This document shows, piece after piece, positions 28,005 through 36,846 of a DNA stretch of 64,000 nucleotides (the first letter of the stretch is position 1; the number at the start of each line of letters is the position of its first letter). The position numbers and the translations under genes are program-made. The stretch is from contig CAZMRQ010000001.1 of assembly GCA_964568795.1 (NCBI GenBank), forward strand, positions 1-64,000. Reading direction: 5' to 3'. This DNA comes from CAZMRQ01 sp964568795. GTDB lineage: Bacteria > Pseudomonadota > Gammaproteobacteria > Comchoanobacterales > Comchoanobacteraceae. The notes below the pieces were generated by a model that saw only the letters and a program-made list of their open reading frames with translations, was not told where the DNA came from and searched no databases.

Positions 28005-29798
28005 ATGCAGCATATCCGCAACTTTTCTATTATCGCCCACATTGATCATGGCAAATCCACCTTAGCAGATAGGTTGATTGAGATGTGTGGAGGGTTATCT
28101 GCTAGGGAAATGAAATCACAGGTTCTCGATGGCATGGAGCTTGAACGCGAGAAAGGAATCACAATAAAAGCCCAGAGTGTGACTTTGAGTTACTGTGCAC
28201 AAGATGGAAAAAATTACCAGTTTAATATCATTGATACGCCGGGCCATGTTGATTTTTCATATGAAGTGTCACGCTCATTGGCTGCAGTTGAGGGCGCATT
28301 GCTTATTGTGGATGCCGCTCAAGGTGTTGAAGCACAAACAGTTGCTGTGTGTTACACAGCAATCGAACAAAGCTTAGTGATGCTTCCGGTGTTGAACAAA
28401 ATTGACTTGCCTCAAGCAGACCCTATGAAAGTAGCTGAGCAAATTGAAGATGTGATCGGCATTGATGCCACTGGTGCAGTGTCTGTGAGTGCAAAAACAG
28501 GGGTGGGCTTAAGTGAGCTAATGGAGCGTATTGTGGCCGATATACCTCCGCCTGAAGGTGATCCAGAAAAACCATTGCAAGCCCTGATTGTTGATTCATG
28601 GTTCGATAATTACTTGGGAATAGTCTCATTGGTGCGCATTAAAAACGGGGCATTAAAAAAAGGGGATAAAATCAAGATCATGTCCACCAATGCTTGTCAT
28701 GAGGTGACTGATTGTGGTGTTTTCCAGCCTAAGAAATTCTCAAAAAAACAATTGGCTTGTGGTGAGGTGGGGTATATTGTTGCAGGGATTAAAGACATTA
28801 AAGCTGCTCCTGTGGGAGATACGATTACATTAGATAAGCACGAAGCCAAGAGCTCATTGCCAGGATTTGCAAGAGCAAAGCCACAAGTCTATGCGGGCCT
28901 ATTTCCAGTGTCTTCTGAGCTTTTCCCAGCATTTCGTGAAGCGCTAGAAAAACTCAGTTTGAATGATGCGTCTTTGGACTATGAGATAGAGACATCCGAT
29001 GCTTTGGGTCATGGGTTTAGATGTGGGTTTTTGGGTTTATTGCATATGGAGATCATTAGTGAGCGACTAGATCGTGAGTATGATATGCAATTAATTATGA
29101 CTGCTCCGACAGTTGTCTACGAGGTGACTTTAAAGACAGGCGAGTTCGTTCTGGTTGATCGTCCTGGCAATCTGCCTCCAGTGATGAGAATTCAAGAGAT
29201 AAAAGAGCCGATTGCTCGGGTACAAATTTATACCCCAGAGGCATTTGTAGGGGATATCCTATCCTTGTGTATGGAGAAGCGAGGGGTACAAAAAGACATG
29301 CAATTTATGCCGGGGCAAGTGTCGCTTAATTTTATGATTCCTATGGGCGAGATTATTCTAGATTTTTTTGATCGACTCAAATCAATTTCGCGCGGCTATG
29401 CATCATTGGATTATCATTTTGATCATTACAAGGCAGGTAAATTAGTCAAGCTTGATTTTCTCATCAATGGTGAGAAGGTCGATGCATTAGCGACTATTGT
29501 GCATCAGGAAAAGGCCTATCAAATGGGCAAGGCAATTACTGAGAAACTCAAGGAGCTAATCCCCCGGCAGATGTTTGCTATAGCAATACAGGCAGTCGTT
29601 GGCGCTAAGATCATTTCTCGAGAAACAGTCTCTGCTATGCGTAAGAATGTTTTGGCAAAATGTTATGGAGGAGACGTGAGTCGGAAGAAGAAGTTATTGG
29701 CCAAACAAGCAAAAGGAAAAAAGAGAATGAAGCAATTTGGACGTGTATCGATCCCTCAGGAAGCATTTCTGGCTGTATTGAAGCTCAATGATAAGTAA
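28005..29798 (+). CDS. lepA: Elongation factor 4 (LepA), 597 aa
   Basis: Translational GTPase that acts on stalled or pre-translocation ribosomes. It has G1 AHIDHGKSTL, the G2 region EKGITIKAQSV, G3 DTPGHVDF and G4 NKIDLP. EF-G-like domains II, III and V follow, then the LepA-specific C-terminal domain with KKLLAKQAKGKKRMKQFG. Length is exactly that of the family. It heads the conserved lepA-lepB-rnc-era block. Confidence 0.97.
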   Translation: MQHIRNFSIIAHIDHGKSTLADRLIEMCGGLSAREMKSQVLDGMELEREKGITIKAQSVTLSYCAQDGKNYQFNIIDTPGHVDFSYEVSRSLAAVEGALLIVDAAQGVEAQTVAVCYTAIEQSLVMLPVLNKIDLPQADPMKVAEQIEDVIGIDATGAVSVSAKTGVGLSELMERIVADIPPPEGDPEKPLQALIVDSWFDNYLGIVSLVRIKNGALKKGDKIKIMSTNACHEVTDCGVFQPKKFSKKQLACGEVGYIVAGIKDIKAAPVGDTITLDKHEAKSSLPGFARAKPQVYAGLFPVSSELFPAFREALEKLSLNDASLDYEIETSDALGHGFRCGFLGLLHMEIISERLDREYDMQLIMTAPTVVYEVTLKTGEFVLVDRPGNLPPVMRIQEIKEPIARVQIYTPEAFVGDILSLCMEKRGVQKDMQFMPGQVSLNFMIPMGEIILDFFDRLKSISRGYASLDYHFDHYKAGKLVKLDFLINGEKVDALATIVHQEKAYQMGKAITEKLKELIPRQMFAIAIQAVVGAKIISRETVSAMRKNVLAKCYGGDVSRKKKLLAKQAKGKKRMKQFGRVSIPQEAFLAVLKLNDK

Positions 29799-29882
29799 TA
29801 ATCTTGATGAAAGTCGTCTAATTTTATAGAATTTGTTCCTAATTTACCTTATGATGGTGAATGATATTTGGAGACTTGATGC

Positions 29883-30791
29883 ATGATACAATTGCTTACT
29901 TCTTGGACACCTATTGCTGCTATTTTGTTAGGGGCTTTTTGTGTGATACAGCGTTTTATACAGCCTAAAGGCGCTCAGCATTCATGGTTGGAAGGATGTG
30001 ATCGGTATTTCTTGTTGCTATTAGGCATTACTGGCTTATTGATTAAGGGCGTTGAGTGGACCTTGACGGTCGCTACTTTTTCTTTGATTGCAGGGTATTT
30101 GGTTGATCGTTTCTTTTTAAGTCGACGCCGCCGACATAAATCAAATTATGCTAATATAATCAAAGAGTATGTCTGGGTGTTTTTGGTTATATGGCTGGTT
30201 CGTTCATTTTTTGTTCAACCATACCGAGTGCCCTCAGGCTCTCTTGAACCAACAGTGTATCCAGGAGACTTCTTGCTGGTAAATCAATTTAAATATGGCT
30301 TTCGTTTTCCAATATGGAATGCAGAGTTTATTCCTGTTGATACGCCTAAGAGGGGTGATATTACTGTGTTCCATTACCCCAAAGACCCCAATACGCTTTT
30401 TGTGAAAAGGGTGATAGGATTGCCGGGAGATCACATTCAGTACCAGCATAAAAAATTGTTTATTAATGGCAAAGAGATTAAGCGCAAGTACGTGGATAAC
30501 AGCGTCACTTTAGATAATCCTAATCTGGTTGAGTTATGGGATGAATATCTGAATGGTGTTGAACATCAGGTCTATGTCAATCCAAGAGCTAATTATGGAG
30601 AGGATGTTGATACCTTTGTGCCAAAAGACCATTATTTTGTTATGGGAGACAACCGCGATGGCAGCCATGACTCACGCCATTGGGGGTTTGTATCACGGTC
30701 TCACTTGGTGGGCAAAGCAATGCTGATTTGGTTGAGTATTGATGACGTTAAGTGGCGAATACGTTTTAATCGGATTGGCACGTGGATTTAG
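29883..30791 (+). CDS. lepB: Signal peptidase I, 302 aa
   Basis: Membrane serine protease that removes signal peptides. Hydrophobic helices at residues about 8-25 and 40-80 are followed by the catalytic serine box PSGSLEPT, with Leu where most have Met, and the catalytic lysine box FVKRVIGLPGDH. The closing motifs GDNRDGSHDSRHWGFV are intact. The ATG at 29883 lies 84 bases after lepA. The 3' end overlaps rnc by 10 bases, implying translational coupling. Confidence 0.95.
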   Translation: MIQLLTSWTPIAAILLGAFCVIQRFIQPKGAQHSWLEGCDRYFLLLLGITGLLIKGVEWTLTVATFSLIAGYLVDRFFLSRRRRHKSNYANIIKEYVWVFLVIWLVRSFFVQPYRVPSGSLEPTVYPGDFLLVNQFKYGFRFPIWNAEFIPVDTPKRGDITVFHYPKDPNTLFVKRVIGLPGDHIQYQHKKLFINGKEIKRKYVDNSVTLDNPNLVELWDEYLNGVEHQVYVNPRANYGEDVDTFVPKDHYFVMGDNRDGSHDSRHWGFVSRSHLVGKAMLIWLSIDDVKWRIRFNRIGTWI

Positions 30792-31435
30792 AACAGTTTG
30801 AAAAGATTATCAAGTATAGCTTTCAGAAAAAAGACCTTTTGCAGCAAGCTTTGACTCATAAGAGCTTTGGCTCACCTCATTATGAGAGGCTGGAATTTCT
30901 AGGGGATAGTTTATTAAATACGTGGGTGAGTATTTGGCTGATGCGCTTATTTCCTCATTTGTCTGAAGGAAGATTGTCGTTAATGCGTGCGTCCATTATC
31001 TCTCGAAAAACACTAGCTGAGCTAGGAAATAAGTGGAATGCTATGACTTATTGCAGGCAGTCTTTGCCCAAGAGTCATCAAAAAAATGCCAAGAGCGGAA
31101 TTGCAGCTGATTGTGTGGAGTCAGTCACAGCTGCTGTGTATTTAGATTCAGATTGGCAAACATGCGGGCAATTTTTATGGTGCTGGTTTGAAAAGATGTG
31201 TCATAATGCGCATCATGCAAAGTTACATGATAAAACAGCACTGCAGCAATGGTGCCAGAAAAGGTCTCTTTCTTTGCCTGAGTACTCCAGTAAGCCATTG
31301 GCGCAGGGATTTGAGGTTGTCTGCGCTATAGAAGGCATCTCTCATAAAGTCAAAGAACACGGATCGAGTAAACGGGAAGCAGAGCTACTCGCCGCTAAAG
31401 GAATGAGGCTCTGGTTGGAGAAACACAAGTGTTAA
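30782..31435 (+). CDS. rnc: Ribonuclease III, 217 aa
   Basis: Double-strand-specific endoribonuclease for rRNA and mRNA processing. The catalytic signature ERLEFLGDSLLNTW carries the metal-binding Glu and Asp. The second acidic site is in DCVESVTAAVYLD, where the usual EAxxGAVYLD has Thr/Ala replacing Gly. The C-terminal double-stranded RNA-binding domain (DKTALQQWCQKRSLSLPEY to the end) is present. Start GTG 30782 inside lepB; the end overlaps era by 7 bases. Slightly shorter than E. coli (226 aa). Confidence 0.93.
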   Translation: MDLEQFEKIIKYSFQKKDLLQQALTHKSFGSPHYERLEFLGDSLLNTWVSIWLMRLFPHLSEGRLSLMRASIISRKTLAELGNKWNAMTYCRQSLPKSHQKNAKSGIAADCVESVTAAVYLDSDWQTCGQFLWCWFEKMCHNAHHAKLHDKTALQQWCQKRSLSLPEYSSKPLAQGFEVVCAIEGISHKVKEHGSSKREAELLAAKGMRLWLEKHKC

Positions 31436-32274
31436 AAACCTGTGCGCTGGTCGGGCGTCCGAATGTCGGGAAATCAACGTTACTGAATGCTTGGATTAAT
31501 AAGCCGTTAGCTATTGTATCATCGAAGCCACAAACAACATGGTATGAAGTGGAGGGTGTTGCGAAGCTAGGCCCTGACTCATGGCTGATTGTTGACACGC
31601 CAGGCTTGCATAGCACCTATCACCGTGCGCAAAACAAACAAATGAACCGCATCGCAAAATCTGTCATGGATATGCAGGATGCCATCCTTATGTTGGTTCG
31701 ATGTGGGCAGTGGACAGAGATGGATCAATGGGTGTGTGATCAATTGGCACACTTTGATAAGCCAAAGATATGTGTCGTTAATCAGATAGACCGTATGCCA
31801 GGAAAAGTGGTTGATTTTTTTCAAGATATTCCATCTGGCCTGTTTCAAGATGTGGTTCCTATCTCTGCATTAAAAAAGACAAATTTAGACCTATTAGCTG
31901 TTTCTATGAATCAGCTACCTATCCAGCCCCATGAGGAGCAAGTAGAGCAGCCATCAATCAAGTTCCTAGCTCAGGAAATGGTTCGTGAGCAAATTATGCG
32001 CTACACTCACAAAGAAATACCTTATTCAGTAGAAGTAGAGGTTTTCATGGTGCAAACAATCAAGGAGGCGTGTCATATTGAGGTGAAGTTGCATGTGGTG
32101 CATCAAAGCCAGAAGAAGGTCCTAGTAGGCAGCCAAGGACAAATGATTAAGCGAATTGGCATTGGCGCAAGACACCGTCTGCAAGATATTCTGGACACGC
32201 CAGTGGTGCTAAAATTGTGGGTATCTATTAGCAAAAACAAGCAAAGAAGGGCAGGAGACTCTCATGGTCGTTGA
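31429..32274 (+). CDS. era: GTPase Era, 281 aa
   Basis: GTPase that binds the 3' end of 16S rRNA in 30S assembly. G1 is GRPNVGKSTLLNA, G3 is DTPGLHS and the C-terminal KH domain contains VGSQGQMIKRIGIGAR. Unusual points: G4 reads NQID instead of NKxD, and the switch I region has TTWYEVEG instead of the usual TTRH context. The protein is about 20 residues shorter than E. coli Era. Start GTG 31429 with TTGGAG upstream, overlapping rnc. Its place between rnc and downstream genes is conserved. Confidence 0.92.
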   Translation: MLKTCALVGRPNVGKSTLLNAWINKPLAIVSSKPQTTWYEVEGVAKLGPDSWLIVDTPGLHSTYHRAQNKQMNRIAKSVMDMQDAILMLVRCGQWTEMDQWVCDQLAHFDKPKICVVNQIDRMPGKVVDFFQDIPSGLFQDVVPISALKKTNLDLLAVSMNQLPIQPHEEQVEQPSIKFLAQEMVREQIMRYTHKEIPYSVEVEVFMVQTIKEACHIEVKLHVVHQSQKKVLVGSQGQMIKRIGIGARHRLQDILDTPVVLKLWVSISKNKQRRAGDSHGR

Positions 32275-33568
32275 GAACAGAGTCTACCACAAAGTCATGT
32301 CTTTGACTCTTTTGTCTGTGCTGGCTGCTTTTTTCACTTATCAGGTTGATGCATGGGTAGGGAAGAATTTGGGGGCAGTAGTTTACGGTGATTTCAAGGT
32401 GGTCGTGAGGGTTTTTCACTTAGTGGGCCATATTGGTTTATTGGGTCAGGACACAATGATGATCATGCAGGCCAGTCAGTATAATAAGAAGAAAGAATGG
32501 GCGCTTTTTCGAGGACTTTTTGTATGGATACAACGAACGTACACGTGGCGGATGCTTGCCTTTTATGGTGTTCTTTTAGCAGTGAAGTGTGTCTATGATT
32601 TTAATCCAAAGTTTTTTTATCACCTCCTTAATTCGCTGGATCATCCTGGCTTTAGCCATTCTATGATATTTATATTATCTGCAGTGCCTTTTTTGGTGGC
32701 AGCAACATTATTTGAGAAATTTTTTATTTTTAGACGATTCTTTTATTTAGCACTTGCACCCAAGTCATTTTTTCTTCCACTGATATACCTGTTTTATGCT
32801 TACATATTTTCCATTGACTGGAATTTAGAAACAGCAGTGCATCTTTACGGTTATGCCTTTATCACCATTGCATTGTTTGATGCGGTGGTATATTGGCGAC
32901 TCAAATTGCCAACGAACAAAAGTCATGTCATTAAAAGCAAGTCTTGGTGGCATATTAGTTTACAATTTTATTCAACCAGTTTATTGGTCACTTCAGGGCG
33001 TTCAGTCACACTATTCTTATTGGAATTTTTAGGTGTCGATGAAGCAGCTGTGGGGTACTTTGCTGCTATTTCTGCGATTATTGCTATTTTTCATCTTATA
33101 GTGAAGCCTGTCGAGAGTTTCTTGCGTCCATATATTAGTCAATTACTGCAAGATGAACCGAAAGATTTTCGCCATATATTAGCTCGGTGTAATGTCATTC
33201 GTTATGGGTTGTGTTCGGTTCTTTATGCCATTATTTTATTGAGCCCTTCTTTTATTTTATCATTTTATGGCAAGACTTTTTTGCCGGCTGTCAAACCACT
33301 GCTATTTGCTGCAACATGTTTTTATATTTATACTTTGGGTCAGCCAAATATAGACTTGCTGTCTTATGCAGGTTATCAAAAAGACAGCATGCAGTGTGTG
33401 TGGGGGCAACTTATATGCTCGGTTTTTTTAGCTGTTGTTTTGATTCCTAAAATAGGCATATGGGGGGCTGTTTTGGCTGATGGCTTGACAATGATTTTGT
33501 TAGTTGTTCTTGCAGGCATAATAGCTAAGAAGAGACTTGGGAGGCAGGCATGGTTTGTCCTGAAATAG
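32264..33568 (+). CDS. MOP-superfamily flippase/polysaccharide export-like membrane protein, 434 aa
   Basis: About twelve hydrophobic helices. The start TLLSVLAAFFTYQVDAWVGKNLGAVVYGDFK follows the Wzx/MATE pattern (helix 1, then LG...YG..). Such proteins flip lipid-linked sugars or other amphiphiles across the inner membrane; the cargo is unknown. The ATG at 32264 has AGGAG 6 bases upstream. It overlaps era by 11 bases, so it belongs to the lepA-era operon here, which is not its usual place. Confidence 0.7.
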   Translation: MVVENRVYHKVMSLTLLSVLAAFFTYQVDAWVGKNLGAVVYGDFKVVVRVFHLVGHIGLLGQDTMMIMQASQYNKKKEWALFRGLFVWIQRTYTWRMLAFYGVLLAVKCVYDFNPKFFYHLLNSLDHPGFSHSMIFILSAVPFLVAATLFEKFFIFRRFFYLALAPKSFFLPLIYLFYAYIFSIDWNLETAVHLYGYAFITIALFDAVVYWRLKLPTNKSHVIKSKSWWHISLQFYSTSLLVTSGRSVTLFLLEFLGVDEAAVGYFAAISAIIAIFHLIVKPVESFLRPYISQLLQDEPKDFRHILARCNVIRYGLCSVLYAIILLSPSFILSFYGKTFLPAVKPLLFAATCFYIYTLGQPNIDLLSYAGYQKDSMQCVWGQLICSVFLAVVLIPKIGIWGAVLADGLTMILLVVLAGIIAKKRLGRQAWFVLK

Positions 33569-33828
33569 GCCTGCATTGGTCTGATTTGGTTGGTTTTATT
33601 GGTTTTTTTCTTCTTATTTCTTCTTACTTTTTTCTTCAGCAGAAGTGGTTGATGCAAGACAGTTTTACTTACTCTTTCATCAATCTTCTGGTGGCAATTT
33701 TCATTGGGGTCAGTCTGATCTATCGGCCGAATTATGTGAGTATTACTGTCGAGATATTTTGGGGTTTGATTAGTCTTTGGGGGTGTTGGAAGAATTGGCC
33801 TGGGCAGAAGGTGTCCTTAGTGAAGTGA
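33550..33828 (+). CDS. Small membrane protein of CBU_0592 type, 92 aa
   Basis: Three hydrophobic segments (DLVGFIGFFLLISSYFFLQ; FINLLVAIFIGVSLIY; VSITVEIFWGLISLWGCW). This matches the pattern of a small family named after Coxiella CBU_0592, with D-xx-GFxG at the start and an E-xxW motif in the last helix. Function unknown. The ATG at 33550 overlaps the flippase gene by 19 bases. Its last 59 bases overlap the convergent epmB gene. Confidence 0.7.
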   Translation: MVCPEIGLHWSDLVGFIGFFLLISSYFFLQQKWLMQDSFTYSFINLLVAIFIGVSLIYRPNYVSITVEIFWGLISLWGCWKNWPGQKVSLVK

Positions 33829-34792
33829 TGTGTGTTTTTGATTTCTCTCCAGGGTATTCTCGCACATACTTGGGGACGAGATAGCCAGGCAGGCGTGATT
33901 GCATTTCCTGAGCAATGAATAAACCTTTCTCCATACTGACTTCGAAGTGCGCCGCACCATGAACGGGGTCTAAATGATGCAGGTAGTATGGTTGGATATG
34001 ATTGTCAATCAGCTGGTAGCTTAGCTCGCTCAGTATTTTTGCTGAGTCATTGATTGAGGCCAATAGAACGCTTTGATTATACAGTCGGGTTCCTCGGTCT
34101 TTTAACTTTTTAGCTGCATTCCCTATCAGTGGATGGCATTCCTGTGGATGGTTTATGTGATAGACCAGAGATAAGCGTGGGCCAAGTGACTCGGCGACAG
34201 CAAGTAAACCTTCGTCGATACGACTTGGAATCACAGAGGGAAGCCGTGAATGGATGCGGAGCAGTTTAACCGAGGGTATAGCCATTAAGTTTTCACACCA
34301 TAGTTTGATGTTTTCATTACTAAGCATAAGCGGATCGCCACCGCTCATAATGACTTCATGAATGCTGTGTTTATTGCAGTAGGCGCTAATCTCATCCATG
34401 TTTTTAAGTGAGGCTATCATAGAAGAATAGGGCGCATGCCGTCTAAAACAATATCGGCAGTTAATTGCACAAGCAGCTGACATAATAAGAAGTATTCGGT
34501 GTTTATACTTGTGATAAACTCCTGGGATCGGCGTGAACTTAGCTTCCTGAAGTGGTTCTGTGGTATAGCCATCAGTGAGACTCAGCTCAATTTTCTGGGT
34601 CAAAATTTGTTTGAGAAGAGGGTCTTGATGGTTTTTTTTATTGATCAAAGAGCAGTAGAATTTGGAGGCAACAAATGGGAAGTCACTATTTATATCAATA
34701 TCATATGGAAGATCGTCTTCTGTTATTTCCAGAAATGACAAGAAAGATTCAACTGAGCGAATGGAGTCGCGTAGCTCGTTTTTCCAGTGCAT
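33770..34792 (-). CDS. epmB: EF-P (R)-beta-lysylation protein EpmB (lysine 2,3-aminomutase family), 340 aa
   Basis: Radical-SAM, PLP-dependent enzyme converting L-lysine to (R)-beta-lysine for EF-P modification. The cluster motif CAINCRYCFRRHAPY (CxxxCxxC) is at about residue 115, with the GGDPLM SAM-binding motif further on and the KamA-type PLP region at the end (PYYLHHLDPVHGAAHFEV). The ATG at 34792 has AGGAG 10 bases upstream, and the length equals E. coli EpmB (342 aa). efp and epmA are 1.5-3 kb away on the other strand, which supports the function. The tail overlaps the CBU_0592-like gene. Confidence 0.93.
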   Translation of the reverse strand: MHWKNELRDSIRSVESFLSFLEITEDDLPYDIDINSDFPFVASKFYCSLINKKNHQDPLLKQILTQKIELSLTDGYTTEPLQEAKFTPIPGVYHKYKHRILLIMSAACAINCRYCFRRHAPYSSMIASLKNMDEISAYCNKHSIHEVIMSGGDPLMLSNENIKLWCENLMAIPSVKLLRIHSRLPSVIPSRIDEGLLAVAESLGPRLSLVYHINHPQECHPLIGNAAKKLKDRGTRLYNQSVLLASINDSAKILSELSYQLIDNHIQPYYLHHLDPVHGAAHFEVSMEKGLFIAQEMQSRLPGYLVPKYVREYPGEKSKTHITSLRTPSAQANSSNTPKD

Positions 34793-34890
34793 GGTTAGTC
34801 GCACTCCTCATGTTCAACTGTATAGGCAATAAATTTGACTTCATTCATGATTTATATTAGAATGGTACTAGGTGAACAAGGATGTTGCAA

Positions 34891-36216
34891 ATGAAAAAGT
34901 TCCCTTATGCGGCCAGACTCAATCTGACTGATTTTGAAGAGAGCAGTCATTTTCCAGAAAATGGAATGCCAGAAAAATCAGTGATGGTTGCTATTAGAGA
35001 AATGGTTAATTGTGATTCGAGGCCGTCTCATAATTTAGCTAGTTTTGTGACTACATTTATGCCTGATTCTGCAAATCAACTCATTCAGTCGACATTGAAT
35101 ATTAATTTAGCAGACAGAGATGAATACCCTCATACAATGAAGCTAGAAGAAAACTGTGTTGATGCATTATCAGAAATTTTCCATGGCCCTGAGAAAGGGG
35201 TGGGGACAAGCACAGTCGGTTCCTCGGAAGCAATGATGTTGGCTGGCTTGGCCATGAAGAGAAAATGGCAGCTAAAAAACCCGAAATCAACGAAAAAGCC
35301 TAATTTAGTTATGGGCAGCAATGTCCAGGTGTGTTGGGAGAAATTCGCAAATTATTTTGATGTGGAGCCGCGTTATGTGCCTATGCAAGAAGACAGTTAT
35401 GTTATCCATCCAGAGGCAGTGAGAGAGCTCATTGATGATGCCACCATCGGTGTTTGTGTGATTATTGGCACAACCTACACCGGGCAGTTTGAGCCTCTTA
35501 AATCAGTCGCGAAGATGCTGGATGATTATGAGAAAGAAACAGGGCACTCTATCCCCATTCATTTAGATGGTGCAAGTGGAGGATTAATAGCAGCTTTCTT
35601 ATATCCAGAAAAGAAATTAGACTTTCGCAATAAACGTGTTGTTTCCATTAATATATCAGGGCATAAGTATGGGCTGGTCTATCCTGGATGTGGCTGGGTG
35701 ATTTGGGGTGATCAATCATACTTGCCCGAAGATTTGATTTTTTATGTCAATTACTTAGGAGGAAATCACCCCACTTTTAATCTCAATTTTTCAAGACCGG
35801 CTGCTTTCATGATTGCCCAGTACTTTAACTTCATATCTTTGGGGCGTTCAGGCTACCATAATGTTTTTAAAACATTGCAGTATGTGGCGCATAATCTGGC
35901 AGAAAAAATAGCCAGTCACGGTGATTTTAATATATTGTCAGATAAAGAGGGTGTGCCACTTGTTGTGTGGGAAGTTAAAGAGAATGCAGGCTATACGGTT
36001 TACCAAGTATCAGATGAACTTCGGAAATATCGCTGGGTTGTCCCGGCTTACAAGATGCCAACAGGGTGCAGTAAAGATGTGCTTCGTGTTGTTGTGCGCG
36101 AATCATTTTCATTGGAGGTTATGGACGGGTTTTATAATGATTTAATGAGAGCTATTCACACGCTGAAAGGCCGAAGTACTGATGAAAGTCAGAACAAGGC
36201 ATCAGTGCGCTGTTAA
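34891..36216 (+). CDS. gadB: Glutamate decarboxylase, 441 aa
   Basis: PLP enzyme converting glutamate to GABA and CO2 while consuming a proton; used in acid resistance. Group II decarboxylase features: TVGSSEAMMLAGLAMKRKW, HLDGASGG, and the PLP lysine in NISGHKYGLVYPGCGW. The ATG at 34891 has AAGGA 9 bases upstream; an ATG at 34882 is in frame. It is somewhat shorter than E. coli GadB (466 aa), with a reduced C-terminus. No GadC-type glutamate/GABA antiporter is in the window. It stands between epmB and efp on its own; TAA is followed by a short palindrome. Confidence 0.93.
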   Translation: MKKFPYAARLNLTDFEESSHFPENGMPEKSVMVAIREMVNCDSRPSHNLASFVTTFMPDSANQLIQSTLNINLADRDEYPHTMKLEENCVDALSEIFHGPEKGVGTSTVGSSEAMMLAGLAMKRKWQLKNPKSTKKPNLVMGSNVQVCWEKFANYFDVEPRYVPMQEDSYVIHPEAVRELIDDATIGVCVIIGTTYTGQFEPLKSVAKMLDDYEKETGHSIPIHLDGASGGLIAAFLYPEKKLDFRNKRVVSINISGHKYGLVYPGCGWVIWGDQSYLPEDLIFYVNYLGGNHPTFNLNFSRPAAFMIAQYFNFISLGRSGYHNVFKTLQYVAHNLAEKIASHGDFNILSDKEGVPLVVWEVKENAGYTVYQVSDELRKYRWVVPAYKMPTGCSKDVLRVVVRESFSLEVMDGFYNDLMRAIHTLKGRSTDESQNKASVRC

Positions 36217-36219
36217 TCA

Positions 36220-36252
36220 TTTATTGACAATAAATACTTTTCATGTTCCACT
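36220..36252 (+). promoter_or_regulatory. Candidate efp promoter with palindrome
   Basis: TTGACA (36224-36229), 17 bases, TCCACT (36247-36252) lie 24 bases before the efp ATG. The -35 sits inside a perfect palindrome, TTTATTG-A-CAATAAA (36220-36234), which could bind a regulator. The -10 is weak. Confidence 0.3.
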
Positions 36253-36276
36253 CATTTACACAAACGGGTGAAAATT

Positions 36277-36846
36277 ATGAGTCATATAGGGTGCAAGGAT
36301 ATTCGTGGGGGCACCAAACTATTGATTGATCAAGTTCCTTGGGTGGTGATTGACAATATATTTGTTAAACCTGGGAAAGGACAAGCGTTTAACCGAATTA
36401 AGATGCGGCAAGTTATGACTGGGCGTATTGTTGAGCGTACATATAAGTCAGGTGAGTCAATTCAATTAGCTGACGTGATAGAGAGAGACTTATCTTTTTT
36501 ATACGCAGATGGGGAAGACTTGGTGTTTATGGACCCACAGTCGTTTGATCAAATCCATGTGGCCAATCAAGTTGTTGCTGGCTCACGTAAATGGCTGCGT
36601 GAACAAGACATGTGTGTGATTACATTTTGGGATGAACAGGCCATTGCTGTATTGCCACCAATATTTGTAGAGTTAAAAGTAGTTGAGGCTGAGCCGAATG
36701 TCAAAGGTGATACCGTCTCAGGTGCTAATAAGAATGCAGTTGTCGAAACGGGTGCCTCCATTCGGGTGCCGATGTTTGTAGAAGCAGGTGATACCATTAA
36801 GATTGATACAAGAAGTGAAGAATATATCAGCCGAATCAAAGACTAG
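36277..36846 (+). CDS. efp: Translation elongation factor P, 189 aa
   Basis: Relieves ribosome stalling at polyproline. The three beta domains are all present. With the ATG at 36277 the modified lysine falls exactly at position 34 in VKPGKGQAF, as in E. coli. A GTG at 36268 is in frame but would shift this number. The two modification enzymes EpmA (immediately downstream) and EpmB (other strand, 1.5 kb away) are present; a third, EpmC, is not in the window. Several of the giant proteins nearby contain proline runs. Confidence 0.96.
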   Translation: MSHIGCKDIRGGTKLLIDQVPWVVIDNIFVKPGKGQAFNRIKMRQVMTGRIVERTYKSGESIQLADVIERDLSFLYADGEDLVFMDPQSFDQIHVANQVVAGSRKWLREQDMCVITFWDEQAIAVLPPIFVELKVVEAEPNVKGDTVSGANKNAVVETGASIRVPMFVEAGDTIKIDTRSEEYISRIKD

